Assembly (NCBI RefSeq): GCF_024704725.1
Contig: NZ_JALIQS010000002.1
Coordinates: forward strand, 248,001-312,000
Length of the DNA: 64,000 nt
Reading direction: 5' to 3'
Source: Shinella sp. CPCC 101442
Lineage (GTDB): Bacteria; Pseudomonadota; Alphaproteobacteria; Rhizobiales; Rhizobiaceae
Part shown: positions 38,770 to 49,307 of the stretch, one piece after another
Numbering within the stretch: the first letter of the stretch is position 1
Layout: every line of letters starts with the position of its first letter
Notes under the pieces: generated by a model
Database searches by the model: none
The model's input: only the letters and a program-made list of their open reading frames with translations
Told to the model about the DNA's origin: nothing
Program-made: the position numbers and the translations under genes

Positions 38770-39534
38770 ATGAATACGCAGGCTACACCTTCTCCGCAGT
38801 TTTACCTGACCGCGCCTGCGGCCTGTCCCTACCTGCCGCAGGAGATGGAGCGGAAGGTGTTTACCCATCTGGTGGGTGAACGGGCGCCGGAACTGAACGA
38901 TCTGCTGACCCAGGGCGGTTTTCGCCGCTCGCAGAACATTGCCTATCGCCCCGCTTGCGAAAGCTGCCGCGCCTGCATTTCGGTGCGTATCCTCGTCAAC
39001 GAGTTTACACCGCGCCGCTCGATGCGCCGTGTGCTGGCGACGAATGCCGATATCGTCGCGCACGAATATCCCGCCGAGCCATCGAGCGAGCAGTATTCCC
39101 TCTTCCGGCACTATCTCGACGCCCGCCACCAGAAAGGCGGCATGTCGGACATGTCCGTGCTCGACTACGCGATGATGGTGGAGGACACGCATGTCAACAC
39201 CAGGGTCATCGAGTATCGCAAGCGCGAGGAAGGCTCGGGGCTGCAAGAGCGGCCGCAGGGCGAACTGCTCGCTGTGGCGCTGACCGATCGCATGGGCGAC
39301 GGCCTCTCGATGGTCTACTCCTTCTACAATCCGGAGCTTGCCGAGCGGTCCTTCGGCACGTTCATGATCCTCGACCACGTCAGGCGCGCCAAGGCGCTCG
39401 GCCTGCCGCATGTCTATCTCGGCTATTGGGTCAAAGGGTCGCGCAAAATGGACTACAAAACAAAGTTTTTGCCGCAGGAACACCTGATGCCGCGCGGCTG
39501 GGAACGCTATGATGAGCAGGATACTGCCTCTTAG
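38770..39534 (+). CDS. bpt: Aspartate/glutamate leucyltransferase (N-end rule)
   Basis: The 254-residue enzyme transfers leucine from Leu-tRNA to proteins with N-terminal Asp or Glu, marking them for ClpAP degradation. It has the ATE/Bpt N-terminal region with [18 protein letters not shown] and the cysteine cluster [16 protein letters not shown], and further on [19 protein letters not shown] chose ATG 38770 ([13 protein letters not shown]), which fits the usual N-terminus; ATG 38737 would add 11 residues. Neither has a good ribosome site. Confidence 0.9.
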   Translation: MNTQATPSPQFYLTAPAACPYLPQEMERKVFTHLVGERAPELNDLLTQGGFRRSQNIAYRPACESCRACISVRILVNEFTPRRSMRRVLATNADIVAHEYPAEPSSEQYSLFRHYLDARHQKGGMSDMSVLDYAMMVEDTHVNTRVIEYRKREEGSGLQERPQGELLAVALTDRMGDGLSMVYSFYNPELAERSFGTFMILDHVRRAKALGLPHVYLGYWVKGSRKMDYKTKFLPQEHLMPRGWERYDEQDTAS

Positions 39535-39552
39535 CATCGATTCGGTCCCATC

Positions 39553-40470
39553 GTGTCCCAGCCAAGCGATCCCGCCCTTCACCGCAAGGGTCTTTTCATC
39601 ACCGCCATCGGCGGTCTTGCCCTCTCCTTCGATATCCCACTGATCCGCTCGGCCCATGGCGAAGTCTGGTCGGTGCTGGCAACGCGCAGCATCGCGACTT
39701 TCGTTGTGGCGATCCTTGTGTGGTCGGTCGTGCGCTTCGCGCTCGGCAAGCGCATGGCGCTGGTGCCCGGGCCGATGGGCCTGCTGATCGGCGTGCTTTA
39801 CGGCATCAACTCGCTGACCTTCATGCTGGCGGTGTTCAACACGTCGACGGCAAACGTCGTCTTCATCCTCGCCTTCACCTCGATGTTCGCGGCGATCCTC
39901 TCGTGGATCTTCCTCGGCGAGCGCCCGTCGAACGCGACGCTGCTGACCATGGGGGCGATGGTCGCGGGGGTCATGCTGATCGTGCATGATGGATTGGAAA
40001 GCGGAAACTTCTTCGGTGACGCCATGGCGGCCTCATCGGCATTCCTGCTCGCGTCGGCGATTACGCTCAGCCGTCGCAGCGGCCTCGACCTGGGTTTCGT
40101 ACCTTTGGTCACTGCGATCTTCCCCGGCATAGCCGCGCTGATCCTGCTGCCCGACACGGGCTTCCAGATCGCCGCTCCCGGCTTCATCCTGTTCAACGGG
40201 CTCATCATGATCCCGCTCGCCTTCTGGTGCTTGGCAACGGGTCCGCGCTATCTGTCGGCGCCGGAGGTCGGCATGTTCTATCTGCTAGAAACGGTACTCG
40301 CCCCGATCTGGGTGTGGATCGTCTTCGCCGAAACGCCCACCACCCAAACCCTCATCGGCGGCTCCATCCTCATCCTCGCCCTGCTGGCCCACTCGCTCTG
40401 GCAGATGCGGTCAAAAGCCCGCGCCGCCAGGCAAGGCGACGCGGCTGCGGAGTTTCCCTTCACGGGGTGA
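39553..40470 (+). CDS. EamA/DMT family transporter
   Basis: The 305-residue protein has ten membrane segments arranged as two EamA repeats, the first ending around GERPSNATLLTMGAMVAGVMLI and the second around FAETPTTQTLIGGSILILALLAHSLW. The terminal GE-P-type motif and following glycine-rich helix are family features. Substrates of these exporters are mostly unknown (amino acids, nucleotides, drugs). The gene is 18 bp from bpt on the same strand and ends 3 bp before the convergent parC stop. Confidence 0.87.
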   Translation: MSQPSDPALHRKGLFITAIGGLALSFDIPLIRSAHGEVWSVLATRSIATFVVAILVWSVVRFALGKRMALVPGPMGLLIGVLYGINSLTFMLAVFNTSTANVVFILAFTSMFAAILSWIFLGERPSNATLLTMGAMVAGVMLIVHDGLESGNFFGDAMAASSAFLLASAITLSRRSGLDLGFVPLVTAIFPGIAALILLPDTGFQIAAPGFILFNGLIMIPLAFWCLATGPRYLSAPEVGMFYLLETVLAPIWVWIVFAETPTTQTLIGGSILILALLAHSLWQMRSKARAARQGDAAAEFPFTG

Positions 40471-40473
40471 GGT

Positions 40474-42726
40474 TTACCCGCTGAACTTGCCGCTACGCGG
40501 GAAACCCTTCGGCACCGTGCGGCCTGCAGTCGCGCGGTCGGCGAGCCATTCCGCGAGTTCTTCCCTGGTGCGCACGAAGTTGCGGCCAGCACTGTCGTCC
40601 CAGGTGAGGCCGTCGGCGATGGCGAAGCAGCGGATGTCGGAAATGCCGCCGTCCTTGTAGCGCTGCAGGCGCACGCCCTTGCCGCGCGACATCTCCGGCA
40701 GCTGCGCCAGCGGGAAGACAAGCATCTTGCGATTCTCGCCGACAACGGCGACGTGGTCGCCGCGCACGGGCACGACGAGCTTGGCCTCGTCAGGCATGCC
40801 GACATTCATCACCTGCTTGCCCTTGCGGGTATTGGCCACCATCTCGGTTTCGGCGACGACAAAACCGTTGCCGGCCTGCGAGGCGACGATGACCTTGCGG
40901 TGGGCGTCGTGCACGAAGGCCGTCAGCACGTCCTGGTCGTTCTCCATGTCGACCATGATGCGCAGCGGCTCTCCATGGCCACGGCCACCCGGCAGCTTGT
41001 CGGCGCCGAGCGTATAGACCTTGCCGCCCGTCGTCACGATCAGCACCTTGTCCGTCGTCTGCGCCGGGAAGGCCACTTTCAGCGCGTCGCCCTCCTTGAA
41101 CTGGAGGCCGGACGTATCCGCGATGTGGCCCTTCAGCGCGCGGATCCAGCCCTTTTCCGAGATGACCACCGTGACCGGCTCCTTCTCGATCATGGCCTGC
41201 TGGATCGCCTCGACATCGGCGTCCGGGGCGCTGGCGAACTGGGTGCGGCGGCGGCCAAGCTCCGTCGCCTTGGCGAATTTCTTGCGGACCTCACCGATTT
41301 CCCAGGCGACGGTCTGCCACTGCTTCTCGTCGGAAGCGAGCAGCGATTCGATCTCGGCCTTTTCCTTCGACAGAGTGTCGAACTCGGTGCGGATTTCGAA
41401 TTCCTCGAGCTTGCGCAGCGAGCGCAGGCGCATGTTGAGGATCGCTTCGGCCTGCACGTCCGTCAGCGAGAAGGTTTCCATCAGGGAGACCTTCGGCTCG
41501 TCCTCCTCGCGGATGATGCGGATCACCTCGTCGAGATTGAGGAAGGCGACGAGATAGCCGCCGAGGATTTCAAGGCGGCGCTCGATGGCGGCGAGGCGAT
41601 GGCGCGAGCGGCGCTGCAGGACGTCGCGGCGGTGAGCAAGCCATTCGACCAGCACATCCTTGAGGCCCATGACCTTCGGCACGCGCCCCATCGAGAGCAC
41701 GTTCATGTTGAGCGGAATGCGGTTTTCCAACTCGGAGAGCTTGAAGAGCGATTCCATCAGGATCGTCGGGTCGACCGTGCGGCTCTTCGGCACCAGAACA
41801 ATACGCACGTCTTCAGCCGACTCGTCGCGAATGTCTTCCAGAAGCGGCAGCTTTCTGGCGATCAACAGTTCGGCGATCTTCTCGATCAGGCGCGATTTCT
41901 GGACCTGATAGGGGATTTCCGTGATGACGATCTGATAACCGCCGCGCCCCAGATCTTCCGTCTGCCATTTCGAGCGCACGCGGAAACCACCGCGGCCCGT
42001 CTTGTAGGCCTCGATGATGCTTTCGCGGCTGTCGATGATGATGCCACCGGTCGGCAGGTCCGGGCCCTGCACGAATTCGACAAGCTTTTCGACATCCGCT
42101 TCCGGGTTGCGGATGAGATGCAGCGCGGCATCGCACAGTTCGTGCACATTGTGCGAGGGAATGGACGTCGCCATGCCGACCGCGATGCCCGACGACCCAT
42201 TCGCCAGCAGGTTCGGGAAGGCGCCGGGCAGGACGATCGGCTCTTCGTCTTCTTCGTTATAGGTCGGGCGGAAATCGACGGCGTCCTGGTCGATGCCTTC
42301 AAGCAGCAGCGTCGCGACATCGGTCATGCGCGCTTCGGTGTATCGATAGGCGGCGGCATTGTCGCCGTCGATATTGCCGAAGTTCCCCTGCCCGTCGACG
42401 ATCGGATAGCGCTGCGAGAAATCCTGCGCGAGACGCACCAGCGCATCGTAGACCGACTGGTCGCCATGCGGGTGGAATTTACCGATGACGTCGCCGACGA
42501 TACGCGCGCATTTCTTGAAGGAGGAATTGGCCCGGATGCCCATCTCGCTCATCGCATGGATGATGCGACGGTGAACCGGCTTCAGGCCGTCGCGGACATC
42601 CGGCAGCGCGCGCTGGGTGATGGTCGACAGCGCATAGGCGAGGTAACGCTCTTCCAGCGCCGCCTTGAGGTCGACCGGCACGATATTGTCGTCTCCGCCA
42701 TCCGGCGGCAATGTGTTTTGTCCCAT
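40474..42726 (-). CDS. parC: DNA topoisomerase IV subunit A
   Basis: The 750-residue protein is the DNA-cleaving subunit of topoisomerase IV, which unlinks daughter chromosomes. The N-terminal domain contains [35 protein letters not shown] and [10 protein letters not shown] with the catalytic tyrosine. A coiled-coil region lies mid-protein and the C-terminal beta-pinwheel is visible as repeated strands. No GyrA box (QRRGGKG) is present, which favours ParC over GyrA. Note that quinolone-target residues cannot be judged without a reference. Confidence 0.96.
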   Translation of the reverse strand: MGQNTLPPDGGDDNIVPVDLKAALEERYLAYALSTITQRALPDVRDGLKPVHRRIIHAMSEMGIRANSSFKKCARIVGDVIGKFHPHGDQSVYDALVRLAQDFSQRYPIVDGQGNFGNIDGDNAAAYRYTEARMTDVATLLLEGIDQDAVDFRPTYNEEDEEPIVLPGAFPNLLANGSSGIAVGMATSIPSHNVHELCDAALHLIRNPEADVEKLVEFVQGPDLPTGGIIIDSRESIIEAYKTGRGGFRVRSKWQTEDLGRGGYQIVITEIPYQVQKSRLIEKIAELLIARKLPLLEDIRDESAEDVRIVLVPKSRTVDPTILMESLFKLSELENRIPLNMNVLSMGRVPKVMGLKDVLVEWLAHRRDVLQRRSRHRLAAIERRLEILGGYLVAFLNLDEVIRIIREEDEPKVSLMETFSLTDVQAEAILNMRLRSLRKLEEFEIRTEFDTLSKEKAEIESLLASDEKQWQTVAWEIGEVRKKFAKATELGRRRTQFASAPDADVEAIQQAMIEKEPVTVVISEKGWIRALKGHIADTSGLQFKEGDALKVAFPAQTTDKVLIVTTGGKVYTLGADKLPGGRGHGEPLRIMVDMENDQDVLTAFVHDAHRKVIVASQAGNGFVVAETEMVANTRKGKQVMNVGMPDEAKLVVPVRGDHVAVVGENRKMLVFPLAQLPEMSRGKGVRLQRYKDGGISDIRCFAIADGLTWDDSAGRNFVRTREELAEWLADRATAGRTVPKGFPRSGKFSG

Positions 42727-42937
42727 GGCTCTTGACTAGCCCGCCAGCCGATTCGCGGCAAGGAATCCGGGCGATCCAGCTGTGGATAGCAGTTTGTAAA
42801 GCCTGTCGCGAATATGCGGCCGCAACCTTAGAATTCGGTAGAAAGTTGCGCCGTCCCGAATATAGTCGCCGCGCCGCCCGTCTATGTGCGGTAACGGCAA
42901 GGCAGCCGTCCAAAAATCCAGAAAGAGAGCCAAATCC

Positions 42938-44134
42938 ATGATGCGCACCTCCCATTTCCGCACCCTCCTCGCCGGCGCCGCGCTCGCCTCCCTGGCAAGC
43001 CCCGCCTTCGCGCTCGACGGCGCGGACCTGCTGGCAAAGCTCAACGCCACCTATGCCACGTCCGGCGTCACGATCAGCTCTTCGAACATCGCCGTCGACG
43101 GCTCGACCGTAACCCTTGAAGGCACGGAACTGAAGACCGCTGGCGCAGAAGCACCGGTCAAGCTCGGCACCGTCACCATGGAAGGCGTCGAGGAAGACGG
43201 CGACGGCGGCTACACGGTCGAGACCGTCGGTTTCCAGGACGTCAACGTCACCGAAGCCGAATCGACCGTTACGGCCAAGGAGATCGCGATCAGCGGCGTT
43301 TCCATTCCCGGCACCGTGACGCCCGGCACGCTCGATTCGCTGGTGATGTACGAATCGGCCTCGACCGGCCCGATCAATGTGTCGGCCAAGGGCAAGGAAG
43401 TGTTTTCCATGTCCGGCATGGAAGCCAACATCACGCGCATGGATGGCGACACCGGCCTCGAATTCGACGCCACCCTGTCTGACCTCAAGGCTGACCTGAC
43501 GGCCGTCGAGGACCCGAAGGCCAAGGATACGCTCGCCAAGCTCGGCATGACCTCGCTCGAGGGCAAGGTCGCCATGTCCGGCAGCTGGGAACTGGCAAGC
43601 GGCAAGCTCGCCGTCGACGAATATTCCTTCGACTTCAAGGATGTCGGCCGCCTCAACCTCGCGCTGGAGTTCTCCGGCTACACGCTCGACTTCCTGAAGG
43701 GCATCCAGGAAGCCATGAAGGCATCCGAATCCAACCCGAACAAGGAAGAGGCCAACGCGGCGCTGGGCATGTCCATGATGGGCCTCGTGCAGCAGCTGAC
43801 CTTCAACAGCGCCTCGATCACCTTCGAGGACGCCTCGATCACCAAGAGGCTGCTCGACTTTGCCGGCAGCGAACAGGGCGTGACGGGTGACCAGATGGCA
43901 CAGTCGCTGAAGGGCCTGATTCCGGTCATGATCGCGCAGCTCAACATGCCTGACCTGCAGAACCAGATCTCGGCCGCCGCCAACACCTTCCTCGACGACC
44001 CGAGGAGCCTGACGATCAGCGCCCAGCCGAAGGAGCCGGTGCCGTTCCCGATGATCATGGGCGCCGCCATGGGCGCACCGCAGACCATCCCGCAGGTCCT
44101 CGGCGTCACCGTCACGGCCAACGACGAGATGTAA
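42938..44134 (+). CDS. Secreted hypothetical protein, 398 aa
   Basis: The protein has a strong signal peptide (MMRTSHFRTLLAGAALASLA, then SPAFA). The ~375-residue mature part is rich in beta-type alternation and threonine, with acidic stretches and little similarity I can name. Repeated small units (for example DGSTVTLEGTELKTAGAEAPVKLGT and VTAKEIAISGVSIPG) hint at a beta-sandwich or beta-helix scaffold. I do not recognise a family; homologues occur in rhizobia as far as I recall. Either of two ATGs (42938 or 42941) may start it. A terminator follows. Confidence 0.78.
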   Translation: MMRTSHFRTLLAGAALASLASPAFALDGADLLAKLNATYATSGVTISSSNIAVDGSTVTLEGTELKTAGAEAPVKLGTVTMEGVEEDGDGGYTVETVGFQDVNVTEAESTVTAKEIAISGVSIPGTVTPGTLDSLVMYESASTGPINVSAKGKEVFSMSGMEANITRMDGDTGLEFDATLSDLKADLTAVEDPKAKDTLAKLGMTSLEGKVAMSGSWELASGKLAVDEYSFDFKDVGRLNLALEFSGYTLDFLKGIQEAMKASESNPNKEEANAALGMSMMGLVQQLTFNSASITFEDASITKRLLDFAGSEQGVTGDQMAQSLKGLIPVMIAQLNMPDLQNQISAAANTFLDDPRSLTISAQPKEPVPFPMIMGAAMGAPQTIPQVLGVTVTANDEM

Positions 44135-44161
44135 TCGGCCATTCGAGCCATCGCGGAACAA

Positions 44162-44192
44162 AGAAAGCCCGGAGCATCGCTCCGGGCTTTCT
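44162..44192. terminator. Rho-independent terminator, bidirectional
   Basis: A 14-bp stem (AGAAAGCCCGGAGC / GCTCCGGGCTTTCT) with a 3-nt loop lies between the convergent secreted-protein gene and creD, and runs into TGCTTTTG. Confidence 0.88.
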
Positions 44193-44210
44193 GCTTTTGA
44201 CGAGATCGTC

Positions 44211-45644
44211 TCATCGGGCCGGAATGGCCTGCGACGCCGACCATTCCACGCGACGGGTCGCATACATGGTGGCGGCGATGGTGACGAAGGAGATCAGCGC
44301 GCCGGCGAGCAGCGCATATTCATCCTCACGTAGCACCAGATACATGACGCCATAGGCCGAGAGCAGCACGGCGCCGAGCGAGAGGCCGTTCTTTCTGCTG
44401 CCGGTGGCACTGCCGAGATAGGCCGCAATGAGCAGGGTCGTTGCCAGCGCCGCCACGACATAGGCGATGGTGAAGCCGGTGTGTTCGGCGAGCGCCAGCA
44501 GCAGCACGTAGAAGACGATGAGCGCCAGCCCCGTCAACACATACTGGATCCAGTGCACCATGCGTCCCCCCTTCAGCTCCACAACGAAGACGGCGAGGAA
44601 GACGAGCGAGATGAAGCCGATCGAGTATTTTAGCGTACGCGAGACCACTTGATAGAATTGCACGGGCTCCACGAGGTTGATGCTCATCATGCTGCCTGAC
44701 AGCGGCAAGGTCGGGCCTGACGCGACGCGGTCGATACCGCGAGCGAGATAGGGGATCGTCCATTTGGCGGAAAAATCCGTGGCCGTGATGCTCTTCTCCT
44801 CCGGCAGGAAGAGGCCTTCGAAACCAGGATGCGGCCAATTGGCTTTGGCAGCAAAACTCGTCGTCTGGCCGGCCGGTGCGACAGCGAAGCTGCGTGAGCC
44901 GTTGAGTGACAACGCGATCTCGAAGGCAAAGCCGCTCTCGATCAGCGGACGTTCGATTGGCCGGTGAACACCGGCGCTCGATTGCGGCGTCGCATAGCCA
45001 TCCGCACCCGCCACGCTCATCGCGGAAATCTGCCGCATGCCTGGATCGAAGGGCCGTACCGCGCCGTTGTCGATTTTCACGCCGGCATCGGAGCGAATGC
45101 CGGTGATGTCGTTGATGTTGAGCACGAGGATGGCGCGGTCGAGCTGCGGGGTGCCGGAAAACTGCGTCAGGTCCTGCAGGATGTTGCTGCCGAAACGGCC
45201 CTTCAGGGTCAGCGCACCGTTATAGACCGGCAAGGTGTAGATCGAGAGTTTTCGTTCTTCGGCCTTGAGATCCGCCGTCACATCCAGCGTTTCGGGCATG
45301 ACGAGCGCCCATTCCATCACGCGCTCGACCACCGTGCGGCCATCCACCTCGCGGCTGCGCTGCACCTCGAAGGGGACGGCGAGATAGGGCCCGTTGATCG
45401 ACTGATCGCCGCCCCAGCCGTTGGCGATGCGCCGCGAGACATCCGCCGCGCGCTGCGCCCGCTCTTCCGTCAGGCCCCAGACGAGCAGCAGCGGCACCAG
45501 CAGCGCCACGGAGATGACGCCGATCATGATGAATTTGACGCCGGGCGAGCGCAGGAACGTGGCGAGGTTGCCGCGCAGCTCGGGATAGGGAGAGGATCGG
45601 GATGGTGTCGTGGGGACGGGATCGTCCGATGTATCTACGGTCAT
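44211..45644 (-). CDS. creD: CreD family inner-membrane protein
   Basis: The 477-residue protein matches the CreD (cell envelope integrity) family. One N-terminal membrane segment (FIMIGVISVALLVPLLLVWGL) is followed by a large periplasmic region with QSINGPYLAVPF and KAEERKLSIYTLPVYNGALTL, then about five C-terminal membrane segments beginning at LKYSIGFISLVFLAVFVVE. In E. coli creD belongs to the CreBC regulon; no creBC lies here. ATG 45644 follows GGAGGGACTTTCA; the ATG 30 bp upstream lacks support. Its exact function is not known. Confidence 0.9.
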   Translation of the reverse strand: MTVDTSDDPVPTTPSRSSPYPELRGNLATFLRSPGVKFIMIGVISVALLVPLLLVWGLTEERAQRAADVSRRIANGWGGDQSINGPYLAVPFEVQRSREVDGRTVVERVMEWALVMPETLDVTADLKAEERKLSIYTLPVYNGALTLKGRFGSNILQDLTQFSGTPQLDRAILVLNINDITGIRSDAGVKIDNGAVRPFDPGMRQISAMSVAGADGYATPQSSAGVHRPIERPLIESGFAFEIALSLNGSRSFAVAPAGQTTSFAAKANWPHPGFEGLFLPEEKSITATDFSAKWTIPYLARGIDRVASGPTLPLSGSMMSINLVEPVQFYQVVSRTLKYSIGFISLVFLAVFVVELKGGRMVHWIQYVLTGLALIVFYVLLLALAEHTGFTIAYVVAALATTLLIAAYLGSATGSRKNGLSLGAVLLSAYGVMYLVLREDEYALLAGALISFVTIAATMYATRRVEWSASQAIPAR

Positions 45645-45784
45645 TGAAAGTCCCTCCAGTCTTTGAAACGCCATTTTAAGGTGAGTTCACGCTAGGGGAA
45701 GATTTCGACCGATTGTGCGCGGAATTGGGATCGACCGGCGGCGAATTCACGGCATTGTGACGCCTTTCGGCCAAGGGCCTGAAA

Positions 45785-45806
45785 AACCCGGCTGAAACGC
45801 CGGGTT
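45785..45806 (-). terminator. Terminator of the DUF1236 gene
   Basis: An 8-bp stem (AACCCGGC / GCCGGGTT) with a 6-nt loop is followed on the minus strand by a five-T run. Confidence 0.8.
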
Positions 45807-45824
45807 CTTCGGTCTTCGGCCGCT

Positions 45825-46148
45825 CTACTCGACGACCTGCACGATGGTGCGGGTCTGCGGGTTGATGATCACCCGCTGGTCGTTGACGACCGTATAGGCA
45901 TAGTCGCCATAGCCGTCGACGGCATGGATTTCGACCGTATCCGGCACGACGGCACCGATCAGGACATCGCCTTCATAGGCGACCGACGGCACCTGCTGTT
46001 CCAGCACATAGGTGCGGACTTCGCCCGGCACCACGACGGTGGACTGGGTGGTGACCGGATCCTGGATGATGACGGTGTCCTGAGCGTAGACCGAGCCGGT
46101 CAGCGCGATGAGGGCCACGGCTGCGGCCGGAATGAGTGTCTTGCGCAT
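45825..46148 (-). CDS. Secreted DUF1236 domain protein
   Basis: The 107-residue protein has a signal peptide (MRKTLIPAAAVALIALTGSVYA) and a mature part of alternating strands that fits the rhizobial DUF1236 family: VVVPGEVRTYVLEQ, VLIGAVVPDTVEIHAV, and the C-terminal YTVVNDQRVIINPQTRTIVQVVE. The function of the family is unknown; its members are periplasmic and numerous in Rhizobiales. It is a single-copy short version with one domain. Confidence 0.88.
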   Translation of the reverse strand: MRKTLIPAAAVALIALTGSVYAQDTVIIQDPVTTQSTVVVPGEVRTYVLEQQVPSVAYEGDVLIGAVVPDTVEIHAVDGYGDYAYTVVNDQRVIINPQTRTIVQVVE

Positions 46149-46205
46149 TGTCGTTCTCCTCTGTTCGACGCGGGAAGAACGGGCCTGCCGGCCTAGGGTT
46201 CCGAA

Positions 46206-46232
46206 GGCGAGAGCCGTGGCACGGCCCTCGCC
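46206..46232 (-). terminator. Possible terminator hairpin after aspS
   Basis: A stem of GGCGAG/CTCGCC plus GCCGT/ACGGC, with one mismatch and a 3-nt loop, lies just past the aspS stop. No T-run follows on the minus strand, so it is a weak candidate. Confidence 0.35.
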
Positions 46233-46242
46233 TCCCGAAGTC

Positions 46243-48030
46243 TTAGTCCTTCTTGGACGGAACGACGCGCAGCGCCAGCTCCCGAAGCTGCGTCGGCGTT
46301 GCCGGCGAGGGAGCGTTCATCAGGAGGTCCTGCGCCTGCTGGTTCATCGGGAACAGCGAGATTTCGCGCAGGTTCTTCGCACCGACGAGCAGCATGACGA
46401 CACGGTCGACACCGAAGGCGCAGCCGCCGTGCGGGGGCGCGCCGTACTGGAACGCACGGTAGAGGCCGCCAAAACGCTCTTCCACGTCGGCCTGGCTGAG
46501 ACCGACCTTCTCGAAGGCCTTGACCATCAGTTCCGGCGACTGGTTACGGATCGAGCCGGAGGCGATTTCGAAGCCGTTGCAGACCGCGTCGTACTGGTAG
46601 GCCTTCAGCTCCAGCGGATCCTTGCTGTCGAAGGCTTCCAGACCGCCCTGCGGCATGGAGAACGGGTTGTGAGCGAAATCGATCTTCTTCTCTTCCTCGT
46701 TATATTCGTAGAACGGGAAGTCGACGATCCAGCACATTTCGAAGCGATCGCGATCAACGAGGTTCAGCTCCTCGCCGGCGCGGGTGCGGGCTTCGCCTGC
46801 GAACTTGTAGAACTTGGCCGGGTCGCCGGCGACGAAGAAGCAGGCGTCACCGTCTTCAAGGCCGAGCTGGACGCGCACAGCTTCCGTGCGCTCTTCGCCA
46901 ATGTTCTTGGCAAGCGGGCCGGCGCCTTCGAGCTTGTCGCCTTCCTTGCGCCAGAAGATGTAGCCGAGGCCCGGCTGGCCGGTCGACTGCGCCCAGGCAT
47001 TCATGCGGTCGCAGAACGCGCGGCTGCCGCCGGTCTTGGCCGGGATCGCCCAGACCTGAACCTTCGGGTTCGACGCGATCATGTTCGCGAAGACCTTGAA
47101 GCCGGAGCCGGCAAAATGGTCGGTCACGGCCTGCATGACGATCGGGTTGCGCAGGTCCGGCTTGTCGGAGCCGTATTTGCGGATCGCTTCGTCATAAGGA
47201 ATGCGCGGCCACTGCTTGGTGACCGGCTTGCCTTCGGCGAATTGCTCGAAGACATCAGTCATCATCGGTTCCATTGTCTCCCAGACGTCTTCCTGGGTGA
47301 CGAAGCTCATCTCGACGTCGAGCTGGTAGAATTCGCCCGGCAGACGGTCGGCGCGCGGGTCTTCGTCGCGGAAGCACGGCGCGATCTGGAAGTAGCGGTC
47401 GAAACCGGCGACCATCAGAAGCTGCTTGTACTGCTGCGGGGCCTGCGGCAGCGCGAAGAACTGACCTTCGTGAATGCGCGACGGCACGAGGAAGTCGCGC
47501 GCGCCTTCCGGAGAGGAGGCCGTCAGGATCGGCGTCGTGTATTCGGCAAAACCGGCCTCGCCCATGCCCTTGCGCATGGAGGAGATGATCTGCGTGCGAC
47601 GAACGATGTTCTTGTGCAGCGTCTCGCGGCGCAGGTCGATGAAGCGGTACTTCAGGCGCACGTCTTCCGGATAGTCCGGCTCGCCGAACACCGGCAGCGG
47701 CAGTTCCTTGGCGGCGGAGAGCACTTCGATCTCCTGCGCATAAAGTTCGATCTCGCCGGTCGGCATGCCCTTGTTGACGGTGTCTTCGGTACGCGCCTTG
47801 ACGAGGCCGTCGATGCGGATCACCCACTCGCCACGCACGGTCTCGGCCTTCTTGAAGGCCGGGCTGTCCGGATCGGCGACGACCTGGGTGATGCCGTAAT
47901 GGTCGCGCAAGTCGATGAAGAGCACGCCGCCATGGTCGCGGACGCGGTGGACCCAGCCCGAAAGGCGAACGGTCTGGCCGACATCGGCCTTGCGGAGGGC
48001 GGCGCAGGTGTGGCTGCGGTAACGGTGCAT
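46243..48030 (-). CDS. aspS: Aspartate-tRNA ligase (probably non-discriminating)
   Basis: The 595-residue class II synthetase has an N-terminal OB-fold anticodon domain ([19 protein letters not shown]), class motif 1/2 sequences with [24 protein letters not shown], the bacterial GAD insert domain, and motif 3 [16 protein letters not shown] 48030 begins MHRYRSHTC; the frame opens back to 48111 without a ribosome site. I call it non-discriminating because most alphaproteobacteria use AspRS plus GatCAB for Asn-tRNA; no GatCAB or asnS is seen here, so this is inference. Confidence 0.96.
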   Translation of the reverse strand: MHRYRSHTCAALRKADVGQTVRLSGWVHRVRDHGGVLFIDLRDHYGITQVVADPDSPAFKKAETVRGEWVIRIDGLVKARTEDTVNKGMPTGEIELYAQEIEVLSAAKELPLPVFGEPDYPEDVRLKYRFIDLRRETLHKNIVRRTQIISSMRKGMGEAGFAEYTTPILTASSPEGARDFLVPSRIHEGQFFALPQAPQQYKQLLMVAGFDRYFQIAPCFRDEDPRADRLPGEFYQLDVEMSFVTQEDVWETMEPMMTDVFEQFAEGKPVTKQWPRIPYDEAIRKYGSDKPDLRNPIVMQAVTDHFAGSGFKVFANMIASNPKVQVWAIPAKTGGSRAFCDRMNAWAQSTGQPGLGYIFWRKEGDKLEGAGPLAKNIGEERTEAVRVQLGLEDGDACFFVAGDPAKFYKFAGEARTRAGEELNLVDRDRFEMCWIVDFPFYEYNEEEKKIDFAHNPFSMPQGGLEAFDSKDPLELKAYQYDAVCNGFEIASGSIRNQSPELMVKAFEKVGLSQADVEERFGGLYRAFQYGAPPHGGCAFGVDRVVMLLVGAKNLREISLFPMNQQAQDLLMNAPSPATPTQLRELALRVVPSKKD

Positions 48031-48361
48031 CGTGGTATCCTGAAATACGAGAGGGACCGCGCGGGAAGAATCCGGCGCGCTTACCCAGGAAAATCGGGCG
48101 GAAAAGCGCATGGCGAGGCCCGTTTGTCAAGGCTTGGAGGCCTTTCGGGCCGGTAACGGCGGAAGCCTTCCGACAATCCGTGACAATTCCTTTGAGGAAA
48201 ATGGCTGGCCCGATTTGCTGCACGCCTCTCGGATTACACCAACATCTCAATCTCCAAAATTAGAGAAACAAGAATTAAATCAAAAAAACAATGAATCAAA
48301 ACACGAAACTCATTGTTTACAAAATTCTGATTGCTTCCCCATCACATGATGGAGGCGGGAT
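48031..48361. promoter_or_regulatory. AT-rich gap between aspS and the GIY-YIG gene
   Basis: This 331-bp gap starts with the aspS promoter region and turns strongly AT-rich between about 48225 and 48345, unlike the rest of the window. An inverted repeat (AAACAATGA 48286-48294, TCATTGTTT 48310-48318, loop 15 nt) lies ~43 bp before the GIY-YIG start and could be an operator or leader hairpin. The composition shift supports recent arrival of this DNA. Confidence 0.5.
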
Positions 48362-49123
48362 ATGAACTTCGAAATAAACGGCCCTTACTCGGCAGATGAA
48401 CTCTTTCGTCTTCGTGAAGACACCAAGCAAGACCAACCTTCATTCGCGAACCTACATGCGGATTTGAAGGACGCCTGGAAAGGCAGCCCCGAAGCGCTGC
48501 GCGGCCCGGGCATCTATGGCGTTTTCTGCAAGGGCACGCTGGCCTATGTCGGCGTCTATACCGGAAACAAGCGCCAGACCTTTGTCGGCTCGGCCATAGA
48601 CCGATGGTTCAAGCACCTCACATACTTCTCGCTCCGCTCTCCGAAAATCAGTTTCTCTCCGCGAAACATGCAGCGCGTTCTTAAGGAATTGCCGGACGGG
48701 GAACCGAAAAGAGTTTTTGCGGAGTTGGTCGGAGCCGATTGGGAATCCGTGGGCCTGAAGAAAATCCAGGTGCCGTTCCTCACCGGCGGGACGAGCTGCA
48801 CCTACAACAAGGCAAAGTTCGCCACGCAGAACTGGGACGTGTTCGCGCCCGGCAGAGAAGCCGCCATGATGTCCGAGGTCAGCTTCGTTTATGCCCGCTT
48901 CCTCCCGCAAACCGCTCCTTTGCTCAAAACGCTCGCCGGAACCCCGGAGGGCTACAATTGGGTAAAGAAACATTGGCTCAGGTCGCGCGAACACCACCTC
49001 ATCAAGACCCTGCGCCCCATCTGCAATTCCGAAACCAAAAAAGAACACCGTGACGACGTCAGCGTGAGCGAGTTCATCACGGAGCTGCACACCGAAATGG
49101 CAAAGCCACTGGCAGCCGCTTAA
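48362..49123 (+). CDS. Orphan GIY-YIG-like nuclease domain protein
   Basis: The 253-residue protein is not identified by name but shows a GIY-YIG-like core: GPGIYGVF near residues 48-55, AYVGVYTG about a dozen residues on, then VGSAIDRWFKHL with the conserved arginine, and a late SREHHLIKTLRPICN with the Glu and the L-P-N ending typical of the family. Such domains cut DNA in repair, homing and restriction. No methyltransferase, integrase or ATPase is next to it. The ribosome site GGAGGCGGGAT is strong. The AT-rich upstream and lone position suggest horizontal gain; motif reading is by eye. Confidence 0.6.
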   Translation: MNFEINGPYSADELFRLREDTKQDQPSFANLHADLKDAWKGSPEALRGPGIYGVFCKGTLAYVGVYTGNKRQTFVGSAIDRWFKHLTYFSLRSPKISFSPRNMQRVLKELPDGEPKRVFAELVGADWESVGLKKIQVPFLTGGTSCTYNKAKFATQNWDVFAPGREAAMMSEVSFVYARFLPQTAPLLKTLAGTPEGYNWVKKHWLRSREHHLIKTLRPICNSETKKEHRDDVSVSEFITELHTEMAKPLAAA

Positions 49124-49307
49124 AAGGTAGCAGGCTTCGACGTTCCGCTTCGGACATTGCCGCCGAACCATTTCGGCGGCGGTTCCCTACAGGGAAGGCC
49201 ACGGCTATCTCTGGTCCCCATTGCATCATCCCAAAAGCGCATGAAATCTGAGCAGTATCCGTGGCTCCTCCCCTCCCATTCGCCAAAACCTCCGCCATAG
49301 TGCCCGC

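Noticed and set aside
40753-42735. A 660-codon plus-strand open frame
   Set aside because: It is antisense to parC. The parC frame carries all expected topoisomerase motifs.
46108-48156. A 682-codon plus-strand open frame
   Set aside because: It is antisense to aspS, whose class II synthetase motifs are unambiguous.
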